A stretch of 64,000 bases of DNA from Treponema brennaborense (lineage in GTDB: Bacteria > Spirochaetota > Spirochaetia > Treponematales > Treponemataceae), in the NCBI GenBank assembly GCA_023666275.1, contig JAMPCJ010000008.1, positions 1-64,000 on the forward strand, given 5' to 3'. The notes beneath the pieces were generated by a model, which was given only the letters and a program-made list of their open reading frames with translations, was not told the origin of the DNA and ran no database searches. Positions 15,746 to 25,067 of this stretch are shown one piece after another. The position numbers and the translations under genes were made by a program. Numbering within the stretch: position 1 is the first letter of the stretch; each line of letters opens with the position of its first letter.

Positions 15746-17245
15746 ATGGCGGAGCATATATGTGCCGAATCGCTTGCCGAAGCAGCGGAAAAAGAGTACC
15801 AAGCAATTCAGAAAAAAATTACAAACGGAGAGCTGACTCCGAAAGATCGTGCGGCTATTCCCGCGCAGAAAATGCCTGTTGCCGATCCTGCGATTCGGGT
15901 GCGGCAAATGAGCGAAGTTGCACTGGGATACACGCGGGAACAAGCAATTGTCGAAGCGAACCGCTGTTTGCAGTGCAAAAACCGTCCGTGCGTCGAAGGC
16001 TGTCCGGTTCAAGTGCCGATTCCGGATTTCATTGCGGAAATGGCAAAAGGCGAATTCAAAAAGGCTGTTGATATAATAAAAACGGCGAATCTGCTGCCGG
16101 CGATATGCGGGCGGGTTTGTCCGCAGGAAAAACAATGCCAGGGACATTGCACTGTCGGGAAAATGTATAAAGATGTGGAAAAAGCTGTGTCTATCGGGCG
16201 GCTTGAACGTTTTGCGGCGGACTATGAGCGGGAGCAGAATCTTTCCGCCGCGCCGGCTGTTGCGCCGTCAACGGGAAAAAAAGTCGCGGTGATTGGTTCC
16301 GGTCCGGCAGGTCTTACCGTTGCTGCCGATACTTGCCGTGCGGGACACAGCGTTACCGTGTTTGAGGCGTTCCACAAAACCGGCGGCGTGATGATTTACG
16401 GAATTCCCGAATTCCGTCTTCCGAAGTCGATTGTTGCGGCGGAAATCGATAACCTCAAAAAAATGGGCGTGGAATTCAAGACAAGTTTTCTCGTCGGCCG
16501 TACCGGCACGCTGCCGCAGTTTTTGAAAGAGCAGGGATACGATGCCGTTTTTATCGGGACCGGCGCGGGTTTGCCGAAATTTATGCATATCGAAGGTGAA
16601 AACCTTATCGGTGTTTTCAGTGCGAACGAATATCTGACGCGTGCGAATTTGATGAAAGCCTACGATGCGGATCACGCCGATACGCCGCTGTATCCTGCAA
16701 AGCACGTTATTGTGTGCGGCGCCGGAAATGTCGCGATGGATGCCGCGCGCATGGCGTTTCGGCTCGGCGCGGAACAGGTTGACATCGTGTACCGCCGCAC
16801 GCGCAATGAAATGCCTGCCCGTATCGAGGAAGTCGCTCATGCCGAAGAAGAAGGTGTCCGTTTCCGCTTTCTTGAAAATCCGGTAAAAATTCTCGGCGAC
16901 GAAAACGGGCACGTTCGGGGCGTAACGGTTCTTTCGTATCAGTTGGGCGAGCCGGATGCCTCCGGACGGCGCAGACCTGTGGAAATTCCCGGCAGCGAAC
17001 ATGACATCCCCTGCGATGCGCTCATCGTTGCGCTGGGGAACGGTTCAAATCCGCTGCTTGTCAAAACAACACCCGGTCTTAAAGCGGATGAAAAAGGGCA
17101 TATCGTTACAGACGAACATGCAAAGACGTCCCTTGACGGTGTATGGGCAGGCGGCGACATTGTGCTCGGCGCTGCGACTGTTATTCTTGCTATGGGAGAA
17201 GGCCGGCGCGCGGCTGCAAGCATCAACGAATATTTGAAAAAATAA
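15746..17245 (+). CDS. nfnB: NADH-dependent ferredoxin:NADP oxidoreductase subunit B (NfnB), GltD-like
   Basis: This 499-residue flavoprotein is the large subunit of the bifurcating transhydrogenase. It has an N-terminal cysteine-rich domain for [4Fe-4S] clusters (CLQCKNRPCVEGCPVQVPI near 77-95 and CGRVCPQEKQCQGHC near 120-135). An FAD-binding VAVIGSGPAGLTVA follows near 178, then an NADP site with VIVCGAGNVAMDAARMA near 330, and GVWAGGDIVLG near the C-terminus. It starts one base after the nfnA stop region with GGAGG just upstream, so the subunits are co-translated. Single GltD-like proteins can be glutamate synthase small subunits, but no gltB is nearby and the nfnA partner favours NfnAB. 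Confidence 0.9.
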   Translation: MAEHICAESLAEAAEKEYQAIQKKITNGELTPKDRAAIPAQKMPVADPAIRVRQMSEVALGYTREQAIVEANRCLQCKNRPCVEGCPVQVPIPDFIAEMAKGEFKKAVDIIKTANLLPAICGRVCPQEKQCQGHCTVGKMYKDVEKAVSIGRLERFAADYEREQNLSAAPAVAPSTGKKVAVIGSGPAGLTVAADTCRAGHSVTVFEAFHKTGGVMIYGIPEFRLPKSIVAAEIDNLKKMGVEFKTSFLVGRTGTLPQFLKEQGYDAVFIGTGAGLPKFMHIEGENLIGVFSANEYLTRANLMKAYDADHADTPLYPAKHVIVCGAGNVAMDAARMAFRLGAEQVDIVYRRTRNEMPARIEEVAHAEEEGVRFRFLENPVKILGDENGHVRGVTVLSYQLGEPDASGRRRPVEIPGSEHDIPCDALIVALGNGSNPLLVKTTPGLKADEKGHIVTDEHAKTSLDGVWAGGDIVLGAATVILAMGEGRRAAASINEYLKK

Positions 17246-17377
17246 CGCGGGCTTTTGCGAAAGCAAGCTTCAAAAAATCCTCTGTGCGGCATGACCTGCA
17301 AAATTATGGGGATGCGCCGTTGCATCCGCCGCGGAAGCTTTCAGCTTTGCAGAGGAATATTTTTGCATGCAATGGAA

Positions 17378-18313
17378 CTATGAACGCGTATATGCATTTC
17401 CGCAAAGCGTGTTCATAAATTCCATGACGCCTGTTTTTCCGCTGCGGCACAGTGCGGAAACAACCGGACGCCCGACTAATATTTCCGCTGCGCCGAGCTT
17501 GGCGGCTGCTAAAATATCCCGCGGTTTTCTGATTCCGCCGTCAACCCATAATTCGCCGCAATAGCGCGCCAGTGTTCTGCCGTGTTCCGCAAGAAAATCG
17601 GCGGTGCTTCCTGTCCGTGTTTCGATGCGCCCGCCGTGATTCGATACAACGGCAATATCGGGGCGCACTTGTTTTACGATTTCGATATCGTTTTCCGTAA
17701 AAACGCCTTTGATTGCAAACGGCACTTTGCAGAACTGTTTTATTTCCCGCAGCTGTTCCGCCGATTTTTGTTCCAAATGCGCTTTTTTCCGCATGGTGAT
17801 GATATTCCATGAATCCGTATCTATGCCGATAATTTCGGCGACGGGAATGCTTCGGAGAATTCGTTCGAAAATTCGATCGTTTTGATACGGCTTTATAAAA
17901 ACAGCGGCGCGTTTTTCCGGATGCTGCGTTTGTGCTTTTTTTACCGCGCCGATTCCGTTCAGCAATTTGCAGTCCGGAACGCCGTCGCCTATGCTCAATG
18001 CCATTCCCGCGTCGGAAGCCGCGTCGATTATGTCGAAATAAAAAGACCTTTCCGATTTATATCCCACATTTTCGACGCCGCCTGTTATCGGTGCCAATCG
18101 AATTCGGGGAGCGGCAGTTCCCGCGGCATATTTGTCCCAAGCAAGACAGTTAAGCCGAAAGTTTATGTTTTTTTGCGCGCCGCCCATACCGGGAAGTTCT
18201 CCGATGCAGCCGCATCCCAAACATTCCGCACAAAAACGGCAGGAGAAGCTTTTCTTACTCATAAAATTCAGTTTCTCTTCTGTTTTATCGGCGCAGGCAA
18301 TGCAGTTCGGCAT
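17378..18313 (-). CDS. FMN-dependent alpha-hydroxy-acid oxidase family protein with N-terminal cysteine cluster
   Basis: About 311 residues. The C-terminal TIM barrel carries VPFAIKGVF with the active-site Lys, VSNHGGRIETRTG with the His-Gly-Gly-Arg active site, and ELWVDGGIRKPRDILAAAKLGA for FMN phosphate binding. These are features of glycolate/lactate oxidases. The first ~45 residues hold a cysteine cluster (NCIACA, CRFCAECLGCGC) suggesting an iron-sulfur or zinc site, unlike classical oxidases. In an anaerobe a dehydrogenase or isomerase role is more likely than an oxidase. I start at ATG 18313. A TTG at 18334 is also in frame. It converges with nfnB and lies downstream of pfkA on the same strand. 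Confidence 0.78.
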   Translation of the reverse strand: MPNCIACADKTEEKLNFMSKKSFSCRFCAECLGCGCIGELPGMGGAQKNINFRLNCLAWDKYAAGTAAPRIRLAPITGGVENVGYKSERSFYFDIIDAASDAGMALSIGDGVPDCKLLNGIGAVKKAQTQHPEKRAAVFIKPYQNDRIFERILRSIPVAEIIGIDTDSWNIITMRKKAHLEQKSAEQLREIKQFCKVPFAIKGVFTENDIEIVKQVRPDIAVVSNHGGRIETRTGSTADFLAEHGRTLARYCGELWVDGGIRKPRDILAAAKLGAAEILVGRPVVSALCRSGKTGVMEFMNTLCGNAYTRS

Positions 18314-18353
18314 CTTTGAAGCGGCATTTGACAAAATATTTAACCAAAGCGGG

Positions 18354-19439
18354 TTAATCTCCGAAACATGTTCCGACTGCCCGTGCGGTGGAAAACAATG
18401 AGTGATCCTGCGGAACGCGTTTTACTTTGCCTGCAATTTCGTCCAAAGGAACGCTGCGTATTTTTCCGTTTTTAATCGCCGCCATCATGCCGAAATCGTT
18501 GTGCGCGAGCATTTCCGCCGCAGCTACGCCGAATTGCGTGGCAAGCATGCGGTCGTACGGTACGGGAATACCCCCGCGCTGCAAATAGCCGAGTACGGTT
18601 ACGCGTGATTCAAGACCGGTTGCTTCTTCCAGTTCATGCGCAATGCGGTATCCCGTCGAATACTGCATTGCCGCGCGGATTCTTTTCAGTGTTTTTTTAT
18701 CGAAATTCGCTTCCTGCTGCGAAAGCGCGCCTTCGGCAACAACAACGATTGAAAAATCCTTGCCGTCCTGTTTGCGTTTTTCCAGATGAGCGGCAATCGA
18801 ATCGATATTGTAGGGTATTTCCGGAATCAGAATGACATCGCCGCCGCCTGCGATTCCTGCGTACAATCCGAGCCAGCCGGCTTTGTGTCCCATAACTTCG
18901 ATAACCATGATGCGGTTATGACTGTGCGCCGTCGTATGAAGACGGTCGATTGCCTCTGTCGCAACGGAAACCGCCGTATGAAAACCGAACGTCATATCTG
19001 TTTCCGCAATGTCATTGTCGATTGTTTTCGGCAAACCGATAATATTTAATCCTTCTTGTGCCAGCATTGCCGCGGTTGTCAGCGTTCCGTTTCCTCCGAG
19101 TACGACAAGCGCGTCGAGGTTCCATTTGCGATAATTTGCTTTTATCCGTTCTACTTCTGTCATGCCGGTTTCGGAATCAATCATGCTTGATTTGAACGGC
19201 TTTTCTCTTGATGTTCCCAAAATCGTGCCGCCGCGCGTAAGTATTCCCGAAACATCTTCTGCGGAAAGCGTTCTGCAATTGCCTTCTATAAGACCGCGGT
19301 ATCCGTGTTCTATGCCGATGGCTGTCATTCCGTATTTGCGGATTGCCGTACGCACAACGCTGCGGATGGCGGCATTTAATCCGGGAGCGTCGCCGCCGGA
19401 TGTCAGAATGCCGAATGTTTTTACCGTTGACAATGACAT
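18354..19439 (-). CDS. pfkA: 6-phosphofructokinase (group III, mixed active-site signature)
   Basis: PfkA phosphorylates fructose 6-phosphate in glycolysis. The 361-residue protein shows GILTSGGDAPGLNAAIR at 10-26, GGNGTL at 115-120 and PKTIDNDI at 137-144. The Gly after Asn in GGNGTL is the residue typical of ATP-using enzymes. The Lys of PKTIDND is typical of PPi-using enzymes. The combination places it in the mixed group III, where ATP is the usual donor. TAAAAT lies five bases before the ATG with TTACTT 17 bp further upstream, so the mRNA is probably leaderless. The promoter overlaps that of divergent rsmI. Confidence 0.92.
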   Translation of the reverse strand: MSLSTVKTFGILTSGGDAPGLNAAIRSVVRTAIRKYGMTAIGIEHGYRGLIEGNCRTLSAEDVSGILTRGGTILGTSREKPFKSSMIDSETGMTEVERIKANYRKWNLDALVVLGGNGTLTTAAMLAQEGLNIIGLPKTIDNDIAETDMTFGFHTAVSVATEAIDRLHTTAHSHNRIMVIEVMGHKAGWLGLYAGIAGGGDVILIPEIPYNIDSIAAHLEKRKQDGKDFSIVVVAEGALSQQEANFDKKTLKRIRAAMQYSTGYRIAHELEEATGLESRVTVLGYLQRGGIPVPYDRMLATQFGVAAAEMLAHNDFGMMAAIKNGKIRSVPLDEIAGKVKRVPQDHSLFSTARAVGTCFGD

Positions 19440-19444
19440 GCGCT

Positions 19445-19473
19445 ATTTTACTCCGACTTGTGCTAAAAAGTAA
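19445..19473 (-). promoter_or_regulatory. promoter of pfkA, leaderless
   Basis: Minus strand TTACTT (19473-19468), 17 bp, TAAAAT (19450-19445), then five bases to the ATG. It overlaps the rsmI promoter on the other strand. Confidence 0.5.
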
Positions 19474-19486
19474 ATCAGGCTATAAT
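19458..19486 (+). promoter_or_regulatory. promoter of rsmI, leaderless GTG start
   Basis: TTGTGC (19458-19463), 17 bp, TATAAT (19481-19486), then five bases to GTG 19492. No Shine-Dalgarno site is present. Confidence 0.55.
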
Positions 19487-19491
19487 AAAAA

Positions 19492-20199
19492 GTGTCAAAA
19501 CTGTATATTGTAGGGACGCCGATAGGAAATTTAGGCGATATTACGTTCCGCGCGCTGGAAACATTCAAGGCTGCGGATGTGATTGCCTGTGAAGACACAA
19601 GACATACATTGCAGCTTCTTACGCATTTTGAAATCCGCAAGCCGCTTGTGTCCTGCCGTTCACAAAATGAAGCGTCGGCGGCGGAAAAAATAATCAGAAT
19701 GCTTGACGAAGGAAAAGAGGTTGCCTTTGCAAGCGATGCGGGAACGCCGGGCATCAGCGATCCGGGCGCTGTTCTTGCGCAATTGGTTCGCGGTGCCGGA
19801 CACACCGTTGTTCCCATTCCGGGGGTTTCTGCGTTTACGGCTTTGACAAGCGTTGCCGGTACAGGCGGCAAAACAATTGTTTTCGAGGGATTCCTTTCGC
19901 CGCGTGCGGGACGGCGGAAAACGCGGCTGAAAGAACTGCTTGCGGCAGGAACTGCGTTTGTTTTGTATGAATCTCCGTTCAGAATAGTTAAACTTTTGGC
20001 TGATATTGCCGATATTGAATATGAGCGCCGTGTAGTTGTCGGCCGTGAGCTGACTAAACTGCATGAAGAAATTGCGGAGGGCTCTGCTGGGCAGATATAT
20101 GCGGATTTTTCCAGCCGAACAAAGATTTTAGGAGAATTTGCTGTGTTTGTTGCCGGAAATAAAACCGCTCAAGCTACGGAACCGGATACCGATAATTAA
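19492..20199 (+). CDS. rsmI: 16S rRNA (cytidine-1402-2'-O)-methyltransferase
   Basis: RsmI adds the 2'-O-methyl group to C1402 in the decoding centre of 16S rRNA. The 235-residue protein shows the family start LYIVGTPIGNLGDITFRALE, ACEDTRHT near residue 34, FASDAGTPGISDPG, and FVLYESPFRI near 160. The GTG start fits homology exactly and TATAAT lies five bases before it. It precedes the flgM-like gene by 20 bp, so rRNA modification and flagellar regulation may share an mRNA. Confidence 0.93.
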   Translation: MSKLYIVGTPIGNLGDITFRALETFKAADVIACEDTRHTLQLLTHFEIRKPLVSCRSQNEASAAEKIIRMLDEGKEVAFASDAGTPGISDPGAVLAQLVRGAGHTVVPIPGVSAFTALTSVAGTGGKTIVFEGFLSPRAGRRKTRLKELLAAGTAFVLYESPFRIVKLLADIADIEYERRVVVGRELTKLHEEIAEGSAGQIYADFSSRTKILGEFAVFVAGNKTAQATEPDTDN

Positions 20200-20219
20200 A
20201 CCGGATAAGGCAGGTCAAA

Positions 20220-20507
20220 ATGGTGATCAATCAAATCGGAGGCATAGATCCTCTCAAAAACGTACAGAATACTCACAAAACCGCAAACAAAATGCCTGTT
20301 TCGCTGGGAGAAGATACGGTAAGCGTGTCTGATGAAGCCCGTGAATTGGCGGAAGCATATTACTTGAAAGAAATTGCTGATGAAACTCCGGATGTCAGGA
20401 GCGATGTAATTGCGCGGATAAAGAATAAAATTCAGGATCCCGGTTATATCAACGCGGCAGTTATAGATTCCGTTGCCGATCGTTTTCTTGACAGCTTGGG
20501 AATTTAG
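20220..20507 (+). CDS. flgM: anti-sigma-28 factor FlgM-like
   Basis: The 95-residue protein has the FlgM layout: a flexible N-terminal half followed by a sigma-28-binding helical half with VSVSDEARELAEAYYL, TPDVRSDVIARIKNKIQDPGY and INAAVIDSVADRFLDSL. FlgM holds FliA inactive until the flagellar hook is complete. Spirochaetes carry periplasmic flagella and similar short FlgM proteins. The gene lies 20 bp after rsmI and is followed by a strong terminator. No export signal is obvious, as is normal for FlgM. Confidence 0.8.
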   Translation: MVINQIGGIDPLKNVQNTHKTANKMPVSLGEDTVSVSDEARELAEAYYLKEIADETPDVRSDVIARIKNKIQDPGYINAAVIDSVADRFLDSLGI

Positions 20508-20527
20508 CAGCATAACGCTGGGAATGC

Positions 20528-20554
20528 AGGGCGGGATATAATTCCGCCCTTTTT
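20528..20554 (+). terminator. rho-independent terminator after flgM
   Basis: GGGCGG and CCGCCC pair around an AT-rich loop and are followed by TTTTT, 20 bp after the flgM stop. Confidence 0.85.
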
Positions 20555-20593
20555 CTGTTTTATGCGCGTTCTGTATGAATGGGAGGCGGCGAA

Positions 20594-21742
20594 ATGGCTG
20601 ATTTTATATTCAAAATTTCACCTAACATCGTTCTCGGGTCATATACTGTTGCCCGGCTCGGTCAGTTTGTGCGCGAGTGGGGCAGCCGCTTCATGCTGGT
20701 GCTGGATCCCGTTCTGAAAGATTTCGATATAGCGGCGAAAATACAGAATTCTCTGGCGGATCATAAAATCGATTTTTTTGTTTTTGACGATATTCCGTCT
20801 GCCCCCGGAAGCGAGGTAATAAAACGCGCGCTGAAACTCGCGAGAGATGCGCACATTCACGGCGTCATTGCTGCCGGCGGTACAAAAGCGGCGATTGTTG
20901 CGCGCGGCGTCTGCGCTTTATTCAATGAATCGCATGACATATATGAATTTCTGGACGGAGCAAATCCTGTTTCTTCGCCGCTGCCGATGATATGCGTTCC
21001 CACAACAATGCGCGATGCCTTTTTGTTTACAGACAGGGCGCTTATACCCGATGATCGCGGCAGACAGCTCAAACTGCTGAAAGTGCAGCCGGGATTATGC
21101 AAGCTTGCTTTATTCGATCCGAATCTCACGGTTTCGCTTACTTCAAGTCAGACCGCCGGATTGTCTTTGCAGATATTGTGCATTGCCGTGGAAGCGTATT
21201 TGTCGCAAAAGTCTAATTTTTTTTCCGACATTATATTGGAAAAAGCCATGGAACTTATTTCCGGTGTTGCGGAAAGCGCGCAGCAGCTTAATCCGGCATG
21301 TCCGTCTGAAATTCTGCTTGCGCAAAGCGGATGCATGGCTTCTCTCGGCGCAGGATTGAGTTCCGTCGGACCGGCGACGCTGCTTGCAATGGTGATAAGC
21401 GCGAAATTCAAGCTGCCGCGGGCTGTTATTACATCGATTTTGTTTCCGTATCTTATCGAAGAAGCTTCTTCATATAAATCCGAAAAACTTGCGCGCGTTG
21501 CGGCTATCACGAAAATTGCCGACAGCACGGTGCCGGCGGCGGAAGCTGTGTCAACGTTCGCCGATACAATACGAAACCGAATCGCATTGGCAAATTTGCC
21601 CGCCCGTCTTAAGGATCTTTCGGTTTCCATTGAGCAGCTGGCGCTTGCGGTGGAAAATGCGGGACAGCTGGACTTGATGAACGGAATGCCCCGTTCCATG
21701 ACATCTGACGATCTTTTCGAACTATTGAAGCAGGCATATTGA
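20594..21742 (+). CDS. iron-containing alcohol dehydrogenase/glycerol dehydrogenase fold protein lacking metal ligands
   Basis: The 382-residue protein has the fold of the Fe-ADH/GldA superfamily. Recognisable are a dinucleotide-binding half with GVIAAGGTKAAIVAR near residue 97, VPTTMRDAF in place of PTTxGTGSE, and DPNLTVSLTSSQTAGLSLQ. The metal-binding Asp and His of the usual GxDAxxHxxE segment are replaced (LQILCIAVEAY), and the later His residues are also absent. It is therefore probably not an active dehydrogenase of the classical type. I start at ATG 20594 because GGGAGG lies just upstream, inside the five preceding codons. It is followed after 13 bp by an RNA methyltransferase gene. 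Function is unknown. Confidence 0.65.
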   Translation: MADFIFKISPNIVLGSYTVARLGQFVREWGSRFMLVLDPVLKDFDIAAKIQNSLADHKIDFFVFDDIPSAPGSEVIKRALKLARDAHIHGVIAAGGTKAAIVARGVCALFNESHDIYEFLDGANPVSSPLPMICVPTTMRDAFLFTDRALIPDDRGRQLKLLKVQPGLCKLALFDPNLTVSLTSSQTAGLSLQILCIAVEAYLSQKSNFFSDIILEKAMELISGVAESAQQLNPACPSEILLAQSGCMASLGAGLSSVGPATLLAMVISAKFKLPRAVITSILFPYLIEEASSYKSEKLARVAAITKIADSTVPAAEAVSTFADTIRNRIALANLPARLKDLSVSIEQLALAVENAGQLDLMNGMPRSMTSDDLFELLKQAY

Positions 21743-21755
21743 TGCTGCCGACGAT

Positions 21756-22592
21756 ATGATATCACCTGATAAACTGTTCCATTTGCAGGGCGGACAAAAA
21801 CGGCGGAAACTGGCATTGTGCTTCGGGGCGCTGGAACGCGATATTGCCGGCGTTGCGGAAAACGGCTGTGGATATTCGTTCCCCTCGATGCCCCGTGCGG
21901 AGTATGTAAAAAAACTGGTCGCCGTAACCGCCGACGATCCGCAGCTTACTGCGGAAGCGCGTGCTGTTTTATTGCGCCTGCTTGAAACGGAACCGTTCGA
22001 TGAACGCCGTGCATGCAATTTTGCGCGGAACCAGCTGCTGCGGATTATCGGTACGTTTCCCGCGGAATGGGATTTGATAATTGCGCCGCATAAAACGGAA
22101 GCGGATGAAGCTTCTGCCGCGGAACGCGCGTTTTTTCCCGGAACAGCCGTCTATGCCGAAGATCTTCGTTCGCCGTTTAATCTGGGCTCGGTATTCCGTT
22201 CGGCAGAAGCGATGGGAGCGGAACAAATTTTTTTGTCGCCGTTTTGCGTCGATCCTTCGCATCCGCGTGCGCTGCGTTCTGCCATGGGCTGCATCGGCAA
22301 TATGCCGTGGCGGCGGACTGCGCTTGAAGAACTGCCGGAAGATGTTCCGGTGTTCGCGCTCGAAACGGGCGGAACATCAATAGAAGATTTTGTGTTTCCG
22401 CCGTGCGGAATAGTTATTATCGGCTCGGAAGAACTCGGATGCAGTCCTCAGGCGCTGCGGCGTGCCGATTACGGAATAGTAAGCATTCCCATGACGGGCA
22501 TCAAAGCGTCGCTGAATGTCGGCGTTGCTTTCGGTATTCTTATGCATGCCTGGACAGCGCAGCTTCGGAACGGAAATTCTCATCTTCAATAA
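21756..22592 (+). CDS. TrmH/SpoU family RNA 2'-O-methyltransferase
   Basis: The 278-residue enzyme has a unique N-terminal ~120 residues. A C-terminal SPOUT domain follows, with SPFNLGSVFRSAEA (motif 1), VIIGSEELGCSPQAL (motif 2) and VSIPMTGIKASLNVGVAFGI (motif 3). These bind the SAM knot and the target ribose. The family methylates tRNA or rRNA riboses, and the exact target cannot be read here. It follows the degenerate dehydrogenase by 13 bp. The 175 bp after it contain only AT-rich sequence with a short direct repeat before the chemoreceptor gene. Confidence 0.85.
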   Translation: MISPDKLFHLQGGQKRRKLALCFGALERDIAGVAENGCGYSFPSMPRAEYVKKLVAVTADDPQLTAEARAVLLRLLETEPFDERRACNFARNQLLRIIGTFPAEWDLIIAPHKTEADEASAAERAFFPGTAVYAEDLRSPFNLGSVFRSAEAMGAEQIFLSPFCVDPSHPRALRSAMGCIGNMPWRRTALEELPEDVPVFALETGGTSIEDFVFPPCGIVIIGSEELGCSPQALRRADYGIVSIPMTGIKASLNVGVAFGILMHAWTAQLRNGNSHLQ

Positions 22593-22788
22593 AAAGTCCG
22601 CATCAATAAAAAGTTCGCAAAAAATTGCCGTTTTGCAAAATCATAATTCCGCGCCGCGGTATTTTTCCGCATTTGCTTCATCTGTAAAAAAAAGCTTTTT
22701 CTCTGTTATATCTGTTTTTCCGGAAAAAAAAACTGAAAAAAAAACTGAATGAATAATACTTTATATCATGCAAAAAAAGAGAGAAAGC

Positions 22789-24924
22789 ATGATGGCAAAT
22801 AAAAAACATATTCCGTTATCGGCACTGATTTTAATGGTTTCCGTTGTTCCGCAGTTTTTTATATCGCTGCTGCTGTGCATTGTTTTTTCCGTTATTATCA
22901 ACGGAAGCGGAAAAGATAATCTGATAAATTACACAAGCAGCATTCTCGAATATTTGGATAACAAAATAGAAAATGTTCTTCAGCCGTGCATTCAGATGAG
23001 CAATTATACCGCCGTTTTTGCGGAAAATACGGAAGACAGAAACTCGATGCAGAAATTGGTTGAACTCATGCTGAAAACAAATGAAAACGTGTTTGATGTG
23101 TATTTCGGCACGCCGCAGGCAATCGGCGAATACGGCGGATATTTGTGTTCCGGCGCTGGCTGGGTTCCGGATATCGGCTGGTGTGCTGCGGAACGTCCGT
23201 GGTACACAGCGGCTGTGCAGCAGCCGAATCAAACGGTTATCACGGAACCGTATATCGATGCGCATACCGGCAATACATGCGTTACGCTTTCGAGAGCGGT
23301 ATTCGATCACGAAACAGGCACGGTGCGGGGCGTTGTCGGTTCCGATATTTTTATCGGCGCTTTGAGCGATGTCGTGCTGCCGAAAGATCCGTCCGCAAAC
23401 GGAAACGTGTATCTTGTGGATAAAACCGGACGCTACATTGTGCATGAAGACGCAAGCCGCGTTCTGCAAAAAAATTATTTTCAGGACTCTCGGCTGCCCG
23501 CAGATAAATTTTCCGCGGAAAAATATCTTGACGGCAAAATACGAGTTTTTTTTCTGCATGACACATATTACGCGGCGCGTCCGGTAAGCGGTACGCCTTG
23601 GTTTCTTGTAGCGGAAGGTCCTATTTCGGATTTAAACGGGGAATTTTTCAAAGTGCTCCGCATTATCATACAAGCGCTTGCAGTGCTGGTGCTGCTGTTT
23701 TCCGCTGCCAGCCAAATCGTTGCGCGGACCATAAGCCGTGCGTTTCAAAGGCTTTCCGCGGACTGCGAAAATATTGCTTCCGGCGATTTTTCCGGCGTGT
23801 ACAGCGACTATCTGACATCCGAAGCGTCCGGATTATCCCGCGGATTCGATGCTTTTTCCGAAAGCGTGAGCCGGCTCGTACGGAAAATAAAAAAATCTTC
23901 GGCAGCCATTGCCGGAACTTCGGAAAACCTTGCGTGCACGGTTCATGAAATAAACGGCTCAATCACCAATATGAATGAATCAATCGGAAACATAACGTGC
24001 GCTGTCGAAAAAGAAAACGAATCCATCGGGACCGTTTGGCAGAATGTCAGGCAGATAAAAGACGAAACGGAACGTTTTTCGGAAGAAATAAACGCGCAGG
24101 CGCGCATCATAGCGTCATCGTCTTCGACAATGGAAGAGCTGGCAAAAAATATGCTGACAATTGCAAATGCCACGGGCAATATGACGGAACATATAGCCGC
24201 GCTTGTCGCGTCTTCCGCGCAGGATAAAGAACATATAGAAAAGGCCGGAAAAGACGTGCAGCAAATCCGCAGCAAATCCGCAAAGCTAATGGAAATAAAT
24301 ACGGTAATTGCCGACGTTGCGGAACAAACGAATTTGCTTGCAATGAACGCCGCGATAGAAGCCGCTCATGCCGGAAGCGCGGGCAAAGGCTTCGCGGTTG
24401 TTGCCGGAGAAATCAAGAAGCTTGCGGAAACCGCGTCGCGCCACTCAGGCAGCTCCGGATCGTATTTGAATTCGATATTAAATGAAATAAGCGAAATCGC
24501 GGACACATCTGCCGCCATAGAACAATCGTACTGCAAAACCATTGCGCGCATACAAGAATTCGTCGGCATTGTCGAGGAATTAAAGCTGCTTGTTTCCGAG
24601 CAGGACGTCAGCGCGAAAAATGTTATTCACTCCATTGCCGACATCAATGCCATTATGGAAGCCGTAAAACAGAACGCGCAAAGCATCACGGCAAATACGG
24701 AAACCGCGTTCGGCTCCTGCGAAAAACTTTCTTCGCTGAGCGGTACGGTGAACGAGGAACTTCACGAGTGCGTTTCGCATTCGGAAAATTTGACCGTGCG
24801 TGCGGCGGAAATTTTAAGCGTCGCGGATACGACAAACAGCAATGTTTCTGCGCTTATATCCGCAGTCAGCCCGTTCCGCATCAGAAATGCCGGCGAAAAC
24901 AGCCGCGGAACAGCCGAAGCATAA
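22789..24924 (+). CDS. methyl-accepting chemotaxis protein with Cache sensor
   Basis: The 711-residue chemoreceptor has a first membrane helix (about 8-32) and a periplasmic double-Cache-type sensor (about 35-290) with DVYFGTP, RPWYTAA and [15 protein letters not shown] second membrane helix, a HAMP region and a long coiled-coil signalling domain follow. The hairpin tip reads [18 protein letters not shown] near residue 515, the CheA/CheW contact site. It relays ligand binding to the flagellar motors. I start at ATG 22789, after GAGAGAAAG. An ATG at 22768 is also in frame. The Cache module often binds amino acids or small acids, but the ligand is unknown. No CheW-type partner is adjacent. Confidence 0.9.
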   Translation: MMANKKHIPLSALILMVSVVPQFFISLLLCIVFSVIINGSGKDNLINYTSSILEYLDNKIENVLQPCIQMSNYTAVFAENTEDRNSMQKLVELMLKTNENVFDVYFGTPQAIGEYGGYLCSGAGWVPDIGWCAAERPWYTAAVQQPNQTVITEPYIDAHTGNTCVTLSRAVFDHETGTVRGVVGSDIFIGALSDVVLPKDPSANGNVYLVDKTGRYIVHEDASRVLQKNYFQDSRLPADKFSAEKYLDGKIRVFFLHDTYYAARPVSGTPWFLVAEGPISDLNGEFFKVLRIIIQALAVLVLLFSAASQIVARTISRAFQRLSADCENIASGDFSGVYSDYLTSEASGLSRGFDAFSESVSRLVRKIKKSSAAIAGTSENLACTVHEINGSITNMNESIGNITCAVEKENESIGTVWQNVRQIKDETERFSEEINAQARIIASSSSTMEELAKNMLTIANATGNMTEHIAALVASSAQDKEHIEKAGKDVQQIRSKSAKLMEINTVIADVAEQTNLLAMNAAIEAAHAGSAGKGFAVVAGEIKKLAETASRHSGSSGSYLNSILNEISEIADTSAAIEQSYCKTIARIQEFVGIVEELKLLVSEQDVSAKNVIHSIADINAIMEAVKQNAQSITANTETAFGSCEKLSSLSGTVNEELHECVSHSENLTVRAAEILSVADTTNSNVSALISAVSPFRIRNAGENSRGTAEA

Positions 24925-25067
24925 AAAATGCCGCAAACTGCGTTGCGCTTTGCGTGAATGTACACGCGGCGGTTCTTGGGACGAAAAAGAAATCCGCATG
25001 CGCACGCGGCGCTTTTATCGGCGTTTTGCTTTGAAGCGAAGCGGGAATACTTTTTGCCGATGCTTTT

